The notes below the pieces were generated by a model that ran no database searches, had not been told where the DNA came from, and worked only from the letters and a program-made list of their open reading frames with translations. This document shows, one piece after another, positions 32,699 to 40,703 of a stretch of 64,000 bases of DNA; positions within the stretch are counted from its first letter, which is position 1, and each line of letters opens with the position of its first letter. Location of the stretch: NCBI GenBank assembly GCA_938039975.1, contig CALHTM010000013.1:1-64000 (forward strand), read 5' to 3'. The position numbers were made by a program, and so were the translations under genes. Origin of the DNA: an uncultured Candidatus Saccharibacteria bacterium (lineage in GTDB: Bacteria > Patescibacteriota > Saccharimonadia > Saccharimonadales > Saccharimonadaceae).

Positions 32699-34039
32699 CT
32701 AATTACCGATGCCAAATATTCGTTGCAAGAATGTCGGCGAGTTAGCTGGCATTTTCTTGGTCGAGGCGGCGGTATTGCTGTTTTGCTCGGCGGTTTTGGC
32801 TTCGTTCGGATTCGGGCTGATTTGCTCGCCAAAAACTAGCAGGCGGTTTTGTGCTGTGCCTAGCGGCGTACAAGTGATTAGCGTAATGTACGGCTTATCG
32901 TTGCCGATTTGCAGCGACGCGACGTCGGTTGGCTTGACTACCTTGGTGCCGGTAATTTTGTAGGTATAGCGCGTGCCGTTGTAGTTGGCGTAAATCACAT
33001 CGCCAGCGGCCATCTTCTCTAGTCGAGCGAAAATAAATTTATAATCGCCGCTGTCAGTCCAGTCGTTAGAAGAATGGCCAGAAACGACGAAATTGCCTTT
33101 TTCGCCAGGCTTAGCGTTGGCGCCTTGGATGTTGAACCAAACGATGCCTTTGTCCATGGCCTTATTGAGCGAGTTGGTGTCGGCGGCATTAGCATCCCAA
33201 ACGATTGGTACATCGACGGCAATCTTCGGGATAAGCAGCCGCGACTCGTTGGTGGCGACTTTGGTGGTGTTTGGCGAGACGATAATTGATTCGGGGTCAG
33301 CGGCGCCTGGCGAGACATACGCTTCGACGTAGGCGAACAAAACGCGATTATACTGCAAAAATAGAAAAATAATCATCACCGCGCAGGCTGCCACGATTGG
33401 CATAAAATGGCGGCTGCCGCGGACCTTCTTGGCCTTGTCGTTGATTTTGCGGCGAATGGAACTGCGCAGATCGTTGACGGCTTCCTCTTGCGATACAGTA
33501 CCATTGTTTGGCGTTGAGTTTTGGTTTTTTTGCGCTTGCTGAGCAGCTTGCTTTTTGAGCGACTTGCGAGTGGCGTCAATCTGCGAGACGTAGTAGCGCT
33601 CGTAATACTGCTGATAATATGTTTGCCAGGCGGTGTGGTATTTTTGCCAAGAAGCATCATGCGCAGCAGGCGTGGAGCTCTGGTTCATGGTGCGGGTATA
33701 CGGGTTTTTGTCTGGGTCGACGGCGCCGGGGCCGGCCGTAACACTGTTAGACTGTGCACTATCAGCGACGGTGCCATATGGCTGCGGATAGGTGTTTGTT
33801 TGCGGCGAGTGCGAGTTCTTTTGGAGCTCCTCGGCCTGTTTAGGCGGCTTTTTTGCGTTAGAAGAATTTGGCTGCTGGCCAGCTGCAGCAGTAGTATGCG
33901 GATCGTTTTGAATAATCGAACTGATCTGTTGGCGGACAATATCAGCCGCTGCCGACCGGTGCTGGTCGGCTAACGCGCTGTGATGAGACGCTCCGTCTCT
34001 GGGCGGAACGGTTAGTGATGAACGATCGTCTGGCTTCAT
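32699..34039 (-). CDS. sortase
   Basis: 446 residues: about 200 residues of Gln/Asn/Ser-rich N-terminus in the cytoplasm, a membrane helix (MPIVAACAVMIIFLFLQY, about 209-226), then the sortase domain with catalytic His near 321 (VSGHSSND), Cys near 389 (TLITC) and Arg (AQNRLLV). It joins LPXTG-type proteins to the cell envelope. The substrate is likely the LPKTG protein at 34370. The long N-terminal extension is unusual for sortases. A C-terminal Ser/Asn-rich tail of about 40 residues follows. Confidence 0.9.
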   Translation of the reverse strand: MKPDDRSSLTVPPRDGASHHSALADQHRSAAADIVRQQISSIIQNDPHTTAAAGQQPNSSNAKKPPKQAEELQKNSHSPQTNTYPQPYGTVADSAQSNSVTAGPGAVDPDKNPYTRTMNQSSTPAAHDASWQKYHTAWQTYYQQYYERYYVSQIDATRKSLKKQAAQQAQKNQNSTPNNGTVSQEEAVNDLRSSIRRKINDKAKKVRGSRHFMPIVAACAVMIIFLFLQYNRVLFAYVEAYVSPGAADPESIIVSPNTTKVATNESRLLIPKIAVDVPIVWDANAADTNSLNKAMDKGIVWFNIQGANAKPGEKGNFVVSGHSSNDWTDSGDYKFIFARLEKMAAGDVIYANYNGTRYTYKITGTKVVKPTDVASLQIGNDKPYITLITCTPLGTAQNRLLVFGEQISPNPNEAKTAEQNSNTAASTKKMPANSPTFLQRIFGIGN

Positions 34040-34120
34040 ACTTTCTATGCTAATTATAGCGTAATTAGCGGTTATTTACTAGTTAGCGCTGGTCTGTTAC
34101 AATGAAAATGTACCTTTTCT

Positions 34121-34207
34121 GCCGCGGTGATGGAATTGGTAGACATGAGAGACTCAAAATCTCTTGAGCATTAGCTCGTGCCGGTTCAAGTCCGGCCCGC
34201 GGTACCA
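34121..34207 (+). tRNA. tRNA-Leu (anticodon CAA)
   Basis: 87 bases including encoded CCA, acceptor GCCGCGG/CCGCGGT region, anticodon loop CTCAAAA on an AGAGA/TCTCT stem and a long variable arm GAGCATTAGCTC. TACAAT box about 18 bases upstream. Confidence 0.95.
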
Positions 34208-34213
34208 TAAGAT

Positions 34214-34237
34214 AGACGTGTGTGGGCGTCTTTTTTT
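34214..34237 (+). terminator. terminator of tRNA-Leu
   Basis: AGACG/CGTCT stem followed by seven T. Confidence 0.75.
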
Positions 34238-34299
34238 GATGCGCTTACCCCTGTTATGGTAGTGGCGTAAAGCATAAGTAACAATATTATGCAAAAGTG

Positions 34300-34328
34300 T
34301 TGACATAATTAAAAGTTTATGCTACAAT
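34300..34328 (+). promoter_or_regulatory. consensus promoter of the LPXTG surface protein
   Basis: TTGACA (34300-34305), 17-base spacer, TACAAT (34323-34328); a short leader with GGGAGGAAA leads to the ATG at 34370. Confidence 0.85.
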
Positions 34329-34369
34329 GGCATCATAAGCGTGGGATAATGCACGCAGGGAGGAAATCA

Positions 34370-35542
34370 ATGAAACTATCAATTAAGAATCTGGCGATTG
34401 TCGGCGCGGTTATAGCTGCTATCGCTGGCGGAATCTGGTTGGCCAAGCCATCAGAAGCATCTGTCTGTGACGGATGGATTAACGTGATTACTTGCGGTAC
34501 GCCAAGTCATCAAGACCTTAAAAATGTTTACTACGGACGCAACGACATCAAAGCGCTGTATCAGTGGAACAACATAAATGATGCCATGATTGAAGGCAAA
34601 GGCATGAAGAACGGTACCGTTTACAAGGACGGCCGGATCGTCGTCGACGGCCAAGTTGTGGCAACTAACGCCAAGACCGTTCAGCGTAATACGCGCTACC
34701 CAGGTTCGTCATACGGCCGCGAGACGGTTGGCGGACATTCGTTCTACAAGTTTACGACTCAGAATAGCTTTGTCTACAATCAATTTGACGCTTTCGTCTG
34801 GTTCGATGATAACGGTAAGTTTATTGCAGCTATCATTAAGGACTGCGGTAACCCAGTTTGGGGTGATGCAACCTGGAAACCGAAAGACATCCAAGTCTGT
34901 GATCTTACCAGCAAGAAAATCATCACCATCAAAGAGACCGAGTTCAACAGCGGCAAACATTCCAAAGATATCAACGATTGTAAAGAAATCAAGGTCTGTG
35001 ACCTGACCAGCAAGCAAATCGTAACTATCAAGGAAAAAGAGTTTAATAGCAGCAAACACTCGAAAGACATCAACGATTGTAAGGAAATCCAAGTCTGCGA
35101 CCTTTCAACCGATACGATTATCACTATAAAAGAGAAAGAATTTGACAGCAAGAAGCACTCTAAGAATTTCGCTGACTGTAATAAGGTAAAGGTCTGCGAA
35201 CTCGAGACTGGTAATATCATCACCATCAAAGAGACCGAGTTTGATAGCAAGAAGCATTCCAAGAATGAAGCAGACTGCGACAAGGTGAAAGTTTGCCGTA
35301 TCGCTGACAAGAAAATCGTCGAAGTTACCCGTAAAGAGTCAAGCGACAGCCAGTACACCACTGACATGAGCAAATGTGAAGAAACTCCAGCGACTCCACC
35401 GGAAACTCCAAAAACGCCAACCCCATCAAATCCAGTTGAATTGCCAAAGACTGGTACCGGCGAAGTAGTCGCCTCGGTGGTCGGCCTCGGCGGTCTAACC
35501 GCAGCAGCCAGCGCTTACATCGCTAGCCGCAAACGCCTCTAG
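34370..35542 (+). CDS. LPXTG-anchored surface protein with five 33-residue Cys repeats
   Basis: 390 residues. Signal peptide (MKLSIKNLAIVGAVIAAIAGG then LAKPSEAS), an N-terminal domain to about 172 with three or four cysteines, then five tandem 33-residue units (174-338), each with two cysteines (VCDL... and DC), a Pro/Thr linker, LPKTG near 358, a hydrophobic helix and ASRKRL. Paired cysteines suggest disulfide-stapled outside repeats. A consensus promoter and strong ribosome site imply high expression. It is the likely substrate of the sortase at 32699 and may form part of the contact surface with the host bacterium. Confidence 0.9.
   Translation: MKLSIKNLAIVGAVIAAIAGGIWLAKPSEASVCDGWINVITCGTPSHQDLKNVYYGRNDIKALYQWNNINDAMIEGKGMKNGTVYKDGRIVVDGQVVATNAKTVQRNTRYPGSSYGRETVGGHSFYKFTTQNSFVYNQFDAFVWFDDNGKFIAAIIKDCGNPVWGDATWKPKDIQVCDLTSKKIITIKETEFNSGKHSKDINDCKEIKVCDLTSKQIVTIKEKEFNSSKHSKDINDCKEIQVCDLSTDTIITIKEKEFDSKKHSKNFADCNKVKVCELETGNIITIKETEFDSKKHSKNEADCDKVKVCRIADKKIVEVTRKESSDSQYTTDMSKCEETPATPPETPKTPTPSNPVELPKTGTGEVVASVVGLGGLTAAASAYIASRKRL
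34889..35383 (+). repeat. five tandem 99-bp coding repeats
   Basis: Units of 33 codons beginning ATCCAAGTCTGTGA; the first two are closest to each other, the fifth is most diverged. In-frame length changes by recombination are possible. Confidence 0.85.
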
Positions 35543-35563
35543 TTAATCCCCCCAGCTAGAAAC

Positions 35564-35600
35564 AATCCGCTCTGAGATATCAGGGCGGATTTGTTTTGTT
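35564..35600 (+). terminator. terminator of the LPXTG gene
   Basis: AATCCGC/GCGGATT stem with inner pairing, followed by TTGTTTTGTT. Confidence 0.75.
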
Positions 35601-35603
35601 GGA

Positions 35604-36395
35604 TTATTTAGAAAGAAGACTGGCGGTGATAGCCTCAAGCGGCCGCGACGGATTCCAAATATAATAGACGCTAGCACGTGCCGCTACCGTGCCGCGCCAG
35701 ATGCGCATCGGGTCGTTCCATGGCATGGTTGCAACTTTCCCGCTGCTAGCAGTAACGAGTGTGTCTTGGTGCAAGGTGGTAATGGTAATTGGATATGTCA
35801 CGGTGAATTTGTGCAAAGCTTCGACTAACTGCAGCAACTGCATACTGAAAGTCAAAATTTTGGGATAATAAAGCGTGCGAAAGAGTTTTTGCAATTGCGC
35901 GAAACTCAAAATTAACACGGTATTCTGGCGTGCTGCTAGTATGGTGGAATCGTTGCGCACTAGATCGGCGGCGTCGCGGGTGATAATTGCTGGGCCTTGG
36001 TAGTCGCGCAGCAACTGGCTATAGACGATCGCTGTCTGGCTATTGCGTCCAGCGTCGCCTATTAGCAGCAAGCCGTCGCTCCAAGCACCAAGCGCTCTTA
36101 GCTCATTGATAGCCTCTTGTGCTAAGCCGCCGCTAGGATTGCTAGGCGCGTAAGCAACGCCGTTCATGGTGCGCGGCAAGGTGTTCTTGAGCACATCCGG
36201 CAGTAGGACGCGAACCTCCCCTACTCCGCTAGCCAGCGCTGTCGAGTAGGCTTCGGCAACACCAGCAAAGCCAAGTTTGTTGCCGCCAATGATGCCGAGT
36301 TTTCCTGCGCGCGAGCGCTGTTCGGGCTTACTCCACTCGATATCGGGAAAGAGCGGCTGCTCGGGCGTTTGGCGCTGCCAATATACTAATTCCAT
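35604..36395 (-). CDS. ribokinase-like protein, NAD(P)H-hydrate dehydratase (NnrD) relative
   Basis: 263 residues from the ATG at 36395 (TACAAT six bases upstream, leaderless). AGKLGIIGGNKLGFAGVAEAYSTALASGVGEVRVLLP resembles the N-terminal half of the YjeF C-terminal/NNRD dehydratase fold, and LLLIGDAGRNSQT corresponds to its GPGLG-type segment. The usual C-terminal GTGDVL-like anion hole is not visible, so catalytic activity is doubtful. Likely a diverged family member in metabolite repair. Confidence 0.6.
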   Translation of the reverse strand: MELVYWQRQTPEQPLFPDIEWSKPEQRSRAGKLGIIGGNKLGFAGVAEAYSTALASGVGEVRVLLPDVLKNTLPRTMNGVAYAPSNPSGGLAQEAINELRALGAWSDGLLLIGDAGRNSQTAIVYSQLLRDYQGPAIITRDAADLVRNDSTILAARQNTVLILSFAQLQKLFRTLYYPKILTFSMQLLQLVEALHKFTVTYPITITTLHQDTLVTASSGKVATMPWNDPMRIWRGTVAARASVYYIWNPSRPLEAITASLLSK

Positions 36396-36476
36396 GAATG
36401 TATTGTAGCGCGAAAAGTGCAGACGTGCCAGTTCAAGCGCTTGCCGCAGCCGCCGGGCTAGCGTACAATTTAGGCT

Positions 36477-36848
36477 ATGGAAAAACACATCGCCGAGCAT
36501 TATCAAACTATATCTCAGCGCCTAGCGGCGGCCAAGTCGAAAACTGATCTGACGGAATTGGCGCATTATCACCGCACGCGCGTGCAAGAATTTCAGCACG
36601 AGCGGCTGATTCACTTGCTGGTGACATTTTTCTTCGCCGGGCTATTTTTAGCGTCTCTGGCGGCATTTTTGGCGACTGCGGCGATGGGGTTGGCGATGAA
36701 CTGTTTGCTGGGACTATTGGCGCTGATTTTGTTTGTGCTAGAGTTAGCTTATATTCGGCATTATTACCAGTTAGAGAATGGCGTGCAGCGGCTGTACGAG
36801 TTAACGGTAGCGATCGAAGAAAAACGTTTTGCCAAAGACTGGGCTTAA
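36477..36848 (+). CDS. small two-helix membrane protein
   Basis: 123 residues. Amphipathic N-terminal helix (about 1-42), two membrane helices (about 44-68 and 72-94), then a short helical tail. TACAAT (36464-36469) seven bases before the ATG. The stop is next to that of the convergent gene. Function unknown. Confidence 0.7.
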   Translation: MEKHIAEHYQTISQRLAAAKSKTDLTELAHYHRTRVQEFQHERLIHLLVTFFFAGLFLASLAAFLATAAMGLAMNCLLGLLALILFVLELAYIRHYYQLENGVQRLYELTVAIEEKRFAKDWA

Positions 36849-38099
36849 TCAAGCTGGCGAGTCAGTTGCATTTGCTTGCCGGACGATTTTTTCGATAATA
36901 TACCTATCTCTTGGCTCGAAATCGTATTCTTTTACAGTTGCAATGCCGTTTTTGATAGCGATATCTGGCAGCGTAACGCGCCCCTCTGGATAGCCGCGGA
37001 CTTTATCTTGATCGATTCTAAATGCGCCTTGATTATTCTTTGCGGCTATTAGTTTAACGGCTTGAGCGAAAATATCGATGTGCGACGGCTCGAATCTGCT
37101 GAACAAGTTGTTGAATTTAACTTCGCCTAGGATTTCGTCTGATTCTTTATCAATGCCGAACCCTAATTCTCCAATCTCGAATAAGATAGGTTCGAATATG
37201 TCGATGTTTTCCATCAAGTAGCGGTTATTGCTGAGTATTCTGCCATCGGCATAGACTTTAGTTGTATCTCCGCCGCTTCTGGTTATATTCCAAGTATAGA
37301 CAAGTTTGTCATATGAGCCGATAGACGTATTGCTTGGCAATGATGATTTGATTTCGTTAAGGTTGGCGGCATTCATTTCAATTTCACAGTCAAGGTAGTA
37401 ATAATATTGAGTATGCTGTCCGTTTGTTGTTTTGTTTTTTTCTGATTTCTCTAGCACTCTAGCTGAAATTTTGGCTTTGAAATTAGACTCTTTAAGTTTA
37501 TCGAATAGCGCCGGGAGTTTTTCGGGAATTTTGTAAAACGTGTTAGCTTCTGAGCTGGTACTGATTGTGCCATTGCCCTGCTTCTGAGTTACTGCGATGA
37601 AGTTTTGTTGCGGCCATTCTCGGATCGGGGAGATAACGTCAGCGATTCTCTTTACTGCTATAATAGTCTGATCTTTAGGATAATCTGGTTGAAGTGTTAT
37701 TTTGTAAGTACCTTTTTTGTGGCCAAAAAAGTCCTCTACGATGTCTGATAGTTTGAGATCGACTTTCTCTACGCCTGGTATTTGGCGTATTTGTTCAGCG
37801 CAATCATTCAGCTGTCCGAAAGAGCTTACTGGATTTTGCGAAAATGTTTCGGATAGCCCGTAAATGACGCCAATAGATATTAGTATTACGAATAGTATTG
37901 CGAGTGGCGAAACGATCAAAGCAATCGTTAGGAGTATTTTGTTTGGTTTCTGCGAAGAATACTGCTGATATTGCGGCTGTGGTGAAGCGTATTGAGGTTG
38001 GTTTTGCGGCGGATACTGCTGCGGGTATTGTTGATATTGCGGTTGCTGCGGATATTGCGTTTGTTGAAGTGGTTGCTGCGAGTTGTTTTCTGGAGGCAT
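36849..38099 (-). CDS. membrane-anchored protein with Pro/Gln/Tyr-rich N-terminus
   Basis: 416 residues. The first 50 residues are a low-complexity QQYPQQ-type repeat, followed by a membrane helix (ILLTIALIVSPLAILFVILISIGVIYG, about 54-80) and a 330-residue outside region with no family I know. The codon pattern CAA/CAG-TAT is repeated at DNA level. The AT-rich composition differs from the adjacent exonuclease gene. Role unknown. Confidence 0.7.
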   Translation of the reverse strand: MPPENNSQQPLQQTQYPQQPQYQQYPQQYPPQNQPQYASPQPQYQQYSSQKPNKILLTIALIVSPLAILFVILISIGVIYGLSETFSQNPVSSFGQLNDCAEQIRQIPGVEKVDLKLSDIVEDFFGHKKGTYKITLQPDYPKDQTIIAVKRIADVISPIREWPQQNFIAVTQKQGNGTISTSSEANTFYKIPEKLPALFDKLKESNFKAKISARVLEKSEKNKTTNGQHTQYYYYLDCEIEMNAANLNEIKSSLPSNTSIGSYDKLVYTWNITRSGGDTTKVYADGRILSNNRYLMENIDIFEPILFEIGELGFGIDKESDEILGEVKFNNLFSRFEPSHIDIFAQAVKLIAAKNNQGAFRIDQDKVRGYPEGRVTLPDIAIKNGIATVKEYDFEPRDRYIIEKIVRQANATDSPA

Positions 38100-38115
38100 A
38101 AGACTACCTTACTAT

Positions 38116-38913
38116 TTATATTATTTCAATACTTACTGGGCAGTGGTCGCTGCCCATTTGTTCGGCGTGGATTTGCGGATTTTTGACACGCTTAGCGATT
38201 TCGCGCGATGCCAGCCAATAATCAATCCGCCAGCCGACATTGCGCGCCCGGGCGTTGGCCCAGTGCGTCCACCAGGTGTAAGCCTCGGTCTTTTCAGGAA
38301 AAGCCGCCCGGAAGGTATCGACAAATCCAGCGTCTAGGTAATTCTGAAAGCCCTCGCGCTCCTCGTCGGTAAAGCCGTGCTTGCCGATATTAGGTTTTGG
38401 ATTTGCCAGGTCGATTTCTTGATGCGCCACGTTCATATCGCCGCAGTATAGTACCGGCTTGACTAGCTCCAACCCCTCTAGATAGGCCAGCACTGCCGGA
38501 TCCCACTGCTCATGGCGTAATTTCAGCCGGCTCAAATCCCCTTTCGAATTTGGCGTATAACACGTCACCACCCAAAAATCGTCGAACTCGGCAGTGATAA
38601 TGCGCCCCTCGTCGGCTGGGTTGCCGTATTGATCGCCGGTCAGATTGAACCGCTCGATAATAGCCGGCGGCAGTCCGTCGCGCCAATGCAGCGGCCGGAT
38701 TTTCGAGAAAATTGCCGTGCCGGAATAACCTTTTTTGGCGGCTGAATAGAAATGCTCGTGATACTCTGGCAGGTCAACTTCCACCTGGTCGCGGGCGGCC
38801 TTGGTCTCTTGGAGGCATAAAATGTCCGGATCATACGTTTGCAGGAAACGGGCAAACTCACCCTTGTTGATGACGGCGCGGATACCATTGACGTTCCAGG
38901 AAAATAGCTTCAT
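38116..38913 (-). CDS. xth: exodeoxyribonuclease III family AP endonuclease
   Basis: 265 residues, complete endonuclease/exonuclease/phosphatase fold: SWNVNGIRA (start), LQETK (metal-binding Glu near 37), CGDMNVAH (Asp/Asn near 158-160), TYTWWTHWANARARNVGWRIDY, and SDHCPV (catalytic His near 259). It cleaves DNA at abasic sites in base-excision repair. TATAAT six bases upstream of the ATG makes it leaderless. Confidence 0.94.
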   Translation of the reverse strand: MKLFSWNVNGIRAVINKGEFARFLQTYDPDILCLQETKAARDQVEVDLPEYHEHFYSAAKKGYSGTAIFSKIRPLHWRDGLPPAIIERFNLTGDQYGNPADEGRIITAEFDDFWVVTCYTPNSKGDLSRLKLRHEQWDPAVLAYLEGLELVKPVLYCGDMNVAHQEIDLANPKPNIGKHGFTDEEREGFQNYLDAGFVDTFRAAFPEKTEAYTWWTHWANARARNVGWRIDYWLASREIAKRVKNPQIHAEQMGSDHCPVSIEII

Positions 38914-38947
38914 ATAGTTATTATAACGTAAAATTGTCGCTGTGCTA

Positions 38948-38977
38948 TTGACAAAACTGCCTGGTTTTGGGTATATG
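38948..38977 (+). promoter_or_regulatory. promoter of the 80-aa membrane protein
   Basis: TTGACA (38948-38953), 18-base spacer, TATATG (38972-38977). The resulting leader is about 120 bases and contains hairpins GGGC/GCCC (about 38996-39009) and CCGGG/CCCGG (39071-39089). Confidence 0.6.
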
Positions 38978-39105
38978 TCTAAGTAGGGCTTGATAGGCCC
39001 TCGCTCTCGTCAAAAAATCTCGGGGCGGGCTGTTGTGCTATGCGTATAGTTCATGGCGCAATTGCCTGCTCCGGGATGCGCATGCCCGGGCAGAGGAAGG
39101 CTACG

Positions 39106-39348
39106 ATGTTTCTCCTGTGGGCGATTATGATTGTGATTGCTCTTATGGCTACTGCTATCACTATTAGCGCGGTGATAATTATTATCGGGATAATAGTGCT
39201 AGAATGCAGCGAGCCTGTTGCTGACTTTGTCTTACTGTTGTGGCAGGTGCCGCGGCCTCCCGGGGCCGACGACCTCTACGAAGGCATTTACGAGGACTTT
39301 GTAGGGGAAGAGGGGAGGAAGGCAGCGGAGAATGACAGCGGAGAATGA
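39106..39348 (+). CDS. small membrane protein with acidic tail
   Basis: 80 residues from the ATG at 39106, chosen because AGAGGAAGG precedes it and because translation then opens with the membrane helix (MFLLWAIMIVIALMATAITI and on to about residue 34). The C-terminal half is acidic and cytoplasmic or outside. GC-rich, with a consensus promoter and structured leader like the Gly-rich gene at 14800. Family unknown; toxin-like or holin-like small proteins are possible but unproven. Confidence 0.6.
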   Translation: MFLLWAIMIVIALMATAITISAVIIIIGIIVLECSEPVADFVLLLWQVPRPPGADDLYEGIYEDFVGEEGRKAAENDSGE

Positions 39349-39363
39349 CGAGGGCGCCCTCGC

Positions 39364-39402
39364 GGTGCTAGCGGCGAGATGTCTTGTCTCGCTGCTGGCG
39401 CC
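39364..39402 (+). promoter_or_regulatory. long hairpin after the 80-aa gene
   Basis: Stem of about 15 pairs, GGTGC-AGCGGCGAGA with TCTCGCTGCT-GCGCC and a 7-base loop, no T-run. A separate GC palindrome GAGGGCGCCCTC lies at 39350-39361. These may protect the mRNA 3' end. Confidence 0.5.
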
Positions 39403-39474
39403 GCTCACTCATTGCGTAGAGCGTTAATTCTGAAAATGTACAACCAGCTAGCGGATGTGCTAGTATTTGTAGGT

Positions 39475-40644
39475 ATGAAGGTCCTGATAGTAACTGAAGT
39501 ATATCGCCCGGGTGTTGGCGGTGTACAGACAGCGCTTGACACTCTAATTACTGGTCTGAAGGAAGCTGGCGACGAGGTGACGGTACTTACTGGCTCGCCA
39601 GACGGTTTATTTAGTTATTTCACCGAGATAGATGAAGTAAATGGCGCGAAAGTATTGCGGTTGCCAGCGGTAAAATGGATTGCTAATCGCGACAACAACC
39701 GGGTGGCATTCTTGCCAAAAAGATTCGTGCGGCGGTACTTTCGACAGAACCAGCCTGATATCATTCATCTGATGACGCCGATTTCATGGCTGCACCAGGC
39801 GGTCATTCGCCAGGCTAACCGGCGGCAGATTCCGATCGTCACGACTAATCACACCATGGCGCTGAATCTCGTGATGAATGCCAAAAACAAAACTATTGCC
39901 CGCTGGTTTGTCCGGATAGTCGAGGGCAAAATGTGCAAGCTAGTCAATCAAACCGCTTATATGACGGCGCCGACGCGCGCGGCATTAGCGACTACGCCAG
40001 CGATTCATATACCAACGAAAGCAGTTTCTAACGGTGTCAATGCGGTATTCTATACACCAGGTAAGGCTGACGAGAAGCTCTTGCAGCGTTTTGCGATTGA
40101 TGCGTTGCGACCAGTGGTGGTCTATGTTGGGCGGCTTGATGGCGAGAAGCGGATTGACTTGCTGATTGCCGCGATGGAGCGCTTGAAAACTAATGCTCAG
40201 TTGGTGATTATTGGTAAAGGTTTAATAGAAAAGCAACTGCGAAGTCAAGCAGCCAGACTGGGTGATCGCTGTATTTTTACCGGTTTTGTTAGCGACGAGG
40301 AAAAGCGTGCTTTATTGCGGCGAGCAGATATACTCGCGATGGCTAGTCCTGCCGAGCTGCAATGTATTGCGGCGCTAGAAGCGCTGGCTTGCGGTACGCC
40401 AGTGGTGGTGTCTGATCAGGTTGCTCTGCCCGAGCTATTGGACGGCGGCAAGAATGGAGTCAGCTTCCATTATCCAGACGTCAACGATCTAGCGCATAAA
40501 ATCGATGAATTGCTGAATGATGAGCCGCGCCGGCGCCAGATGGGCCGCGCTGCTCGCCAGTGGATTATTGATAACCATACTTATGAACGCACCGTTGATC
40601 AATACCGCGAGTTGTATGCCCGTCTTTTAGCTGGCGGGCATTAA
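39475..40644 (+). CDS. GT4 glycosyltransferase
   Basis: 389 residues. N-terminal VTEVYRPGVGGVQTALDTLITGL (acceptor-side glycine motif), linker, then VYVGRLDGEKRIDLLIAAM and the donor-binding AELQCIAALEALACGTPVV near 305. Similar to PimB/GtfA-type lipid glycosyltransferases. It is one of three GT4 genes in 5 kb, suggesting glycolipid or polysaccharide synthesis. The ATG at 39475 is chosen since the extra upstream residues do not resemble the family. Confidence 0.88.
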   Translation: MKVLIVTEVYRPGVGGVQTALDTLITGLKEAGDEVTVLTGSPDGLFSYFTEIDEVNGAKVLRLPAVKWIANRDNNRVAFLPKRFVRRYFRQNQPDIIHLMTPISWLHQAVIRQANRRQIPIVTTNHTMALNLVMNAKNKTIARWFVRIVEGKMCKLVNQTAYMTAPTRAALATTPAIHIPTKAVSNGVNAVFYTPGKADEKLLQRFAIDALRPVVVYVGRLDGEKRIDLLIAAMERLKTNAQLVIIGKGLIEKQLRSQAARLGDRCIFTGFVSDEEKRALLRRADILAMASPAELQCIAALEALACGTPVVVSDQVALPELLDGGKNGVSFHYPDVNDLAHKIDELLNDEPRRRQMGRAARQWIIDNHTYERTVDQYRELYARLLAGGH

Positions 40645-40703
40645 TTTGTCGAGTTTTTCAGAATGATAACTCTATAAATAAATGCAAGAGATTATTTACA
40701 CCG

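Noticed and set aside
34780..35373. 197-codon minus-strand frame antisense to the LPXTG repeats
   Set aside because: Its repeats are only the reverse of the coding repeats; composition is hydrophobic by codon complement and there is no start signal.
34889..35383. CRISPR-like array
   Set aside because: The 99-bp tandem units are coding, in frame and without unique spacers.
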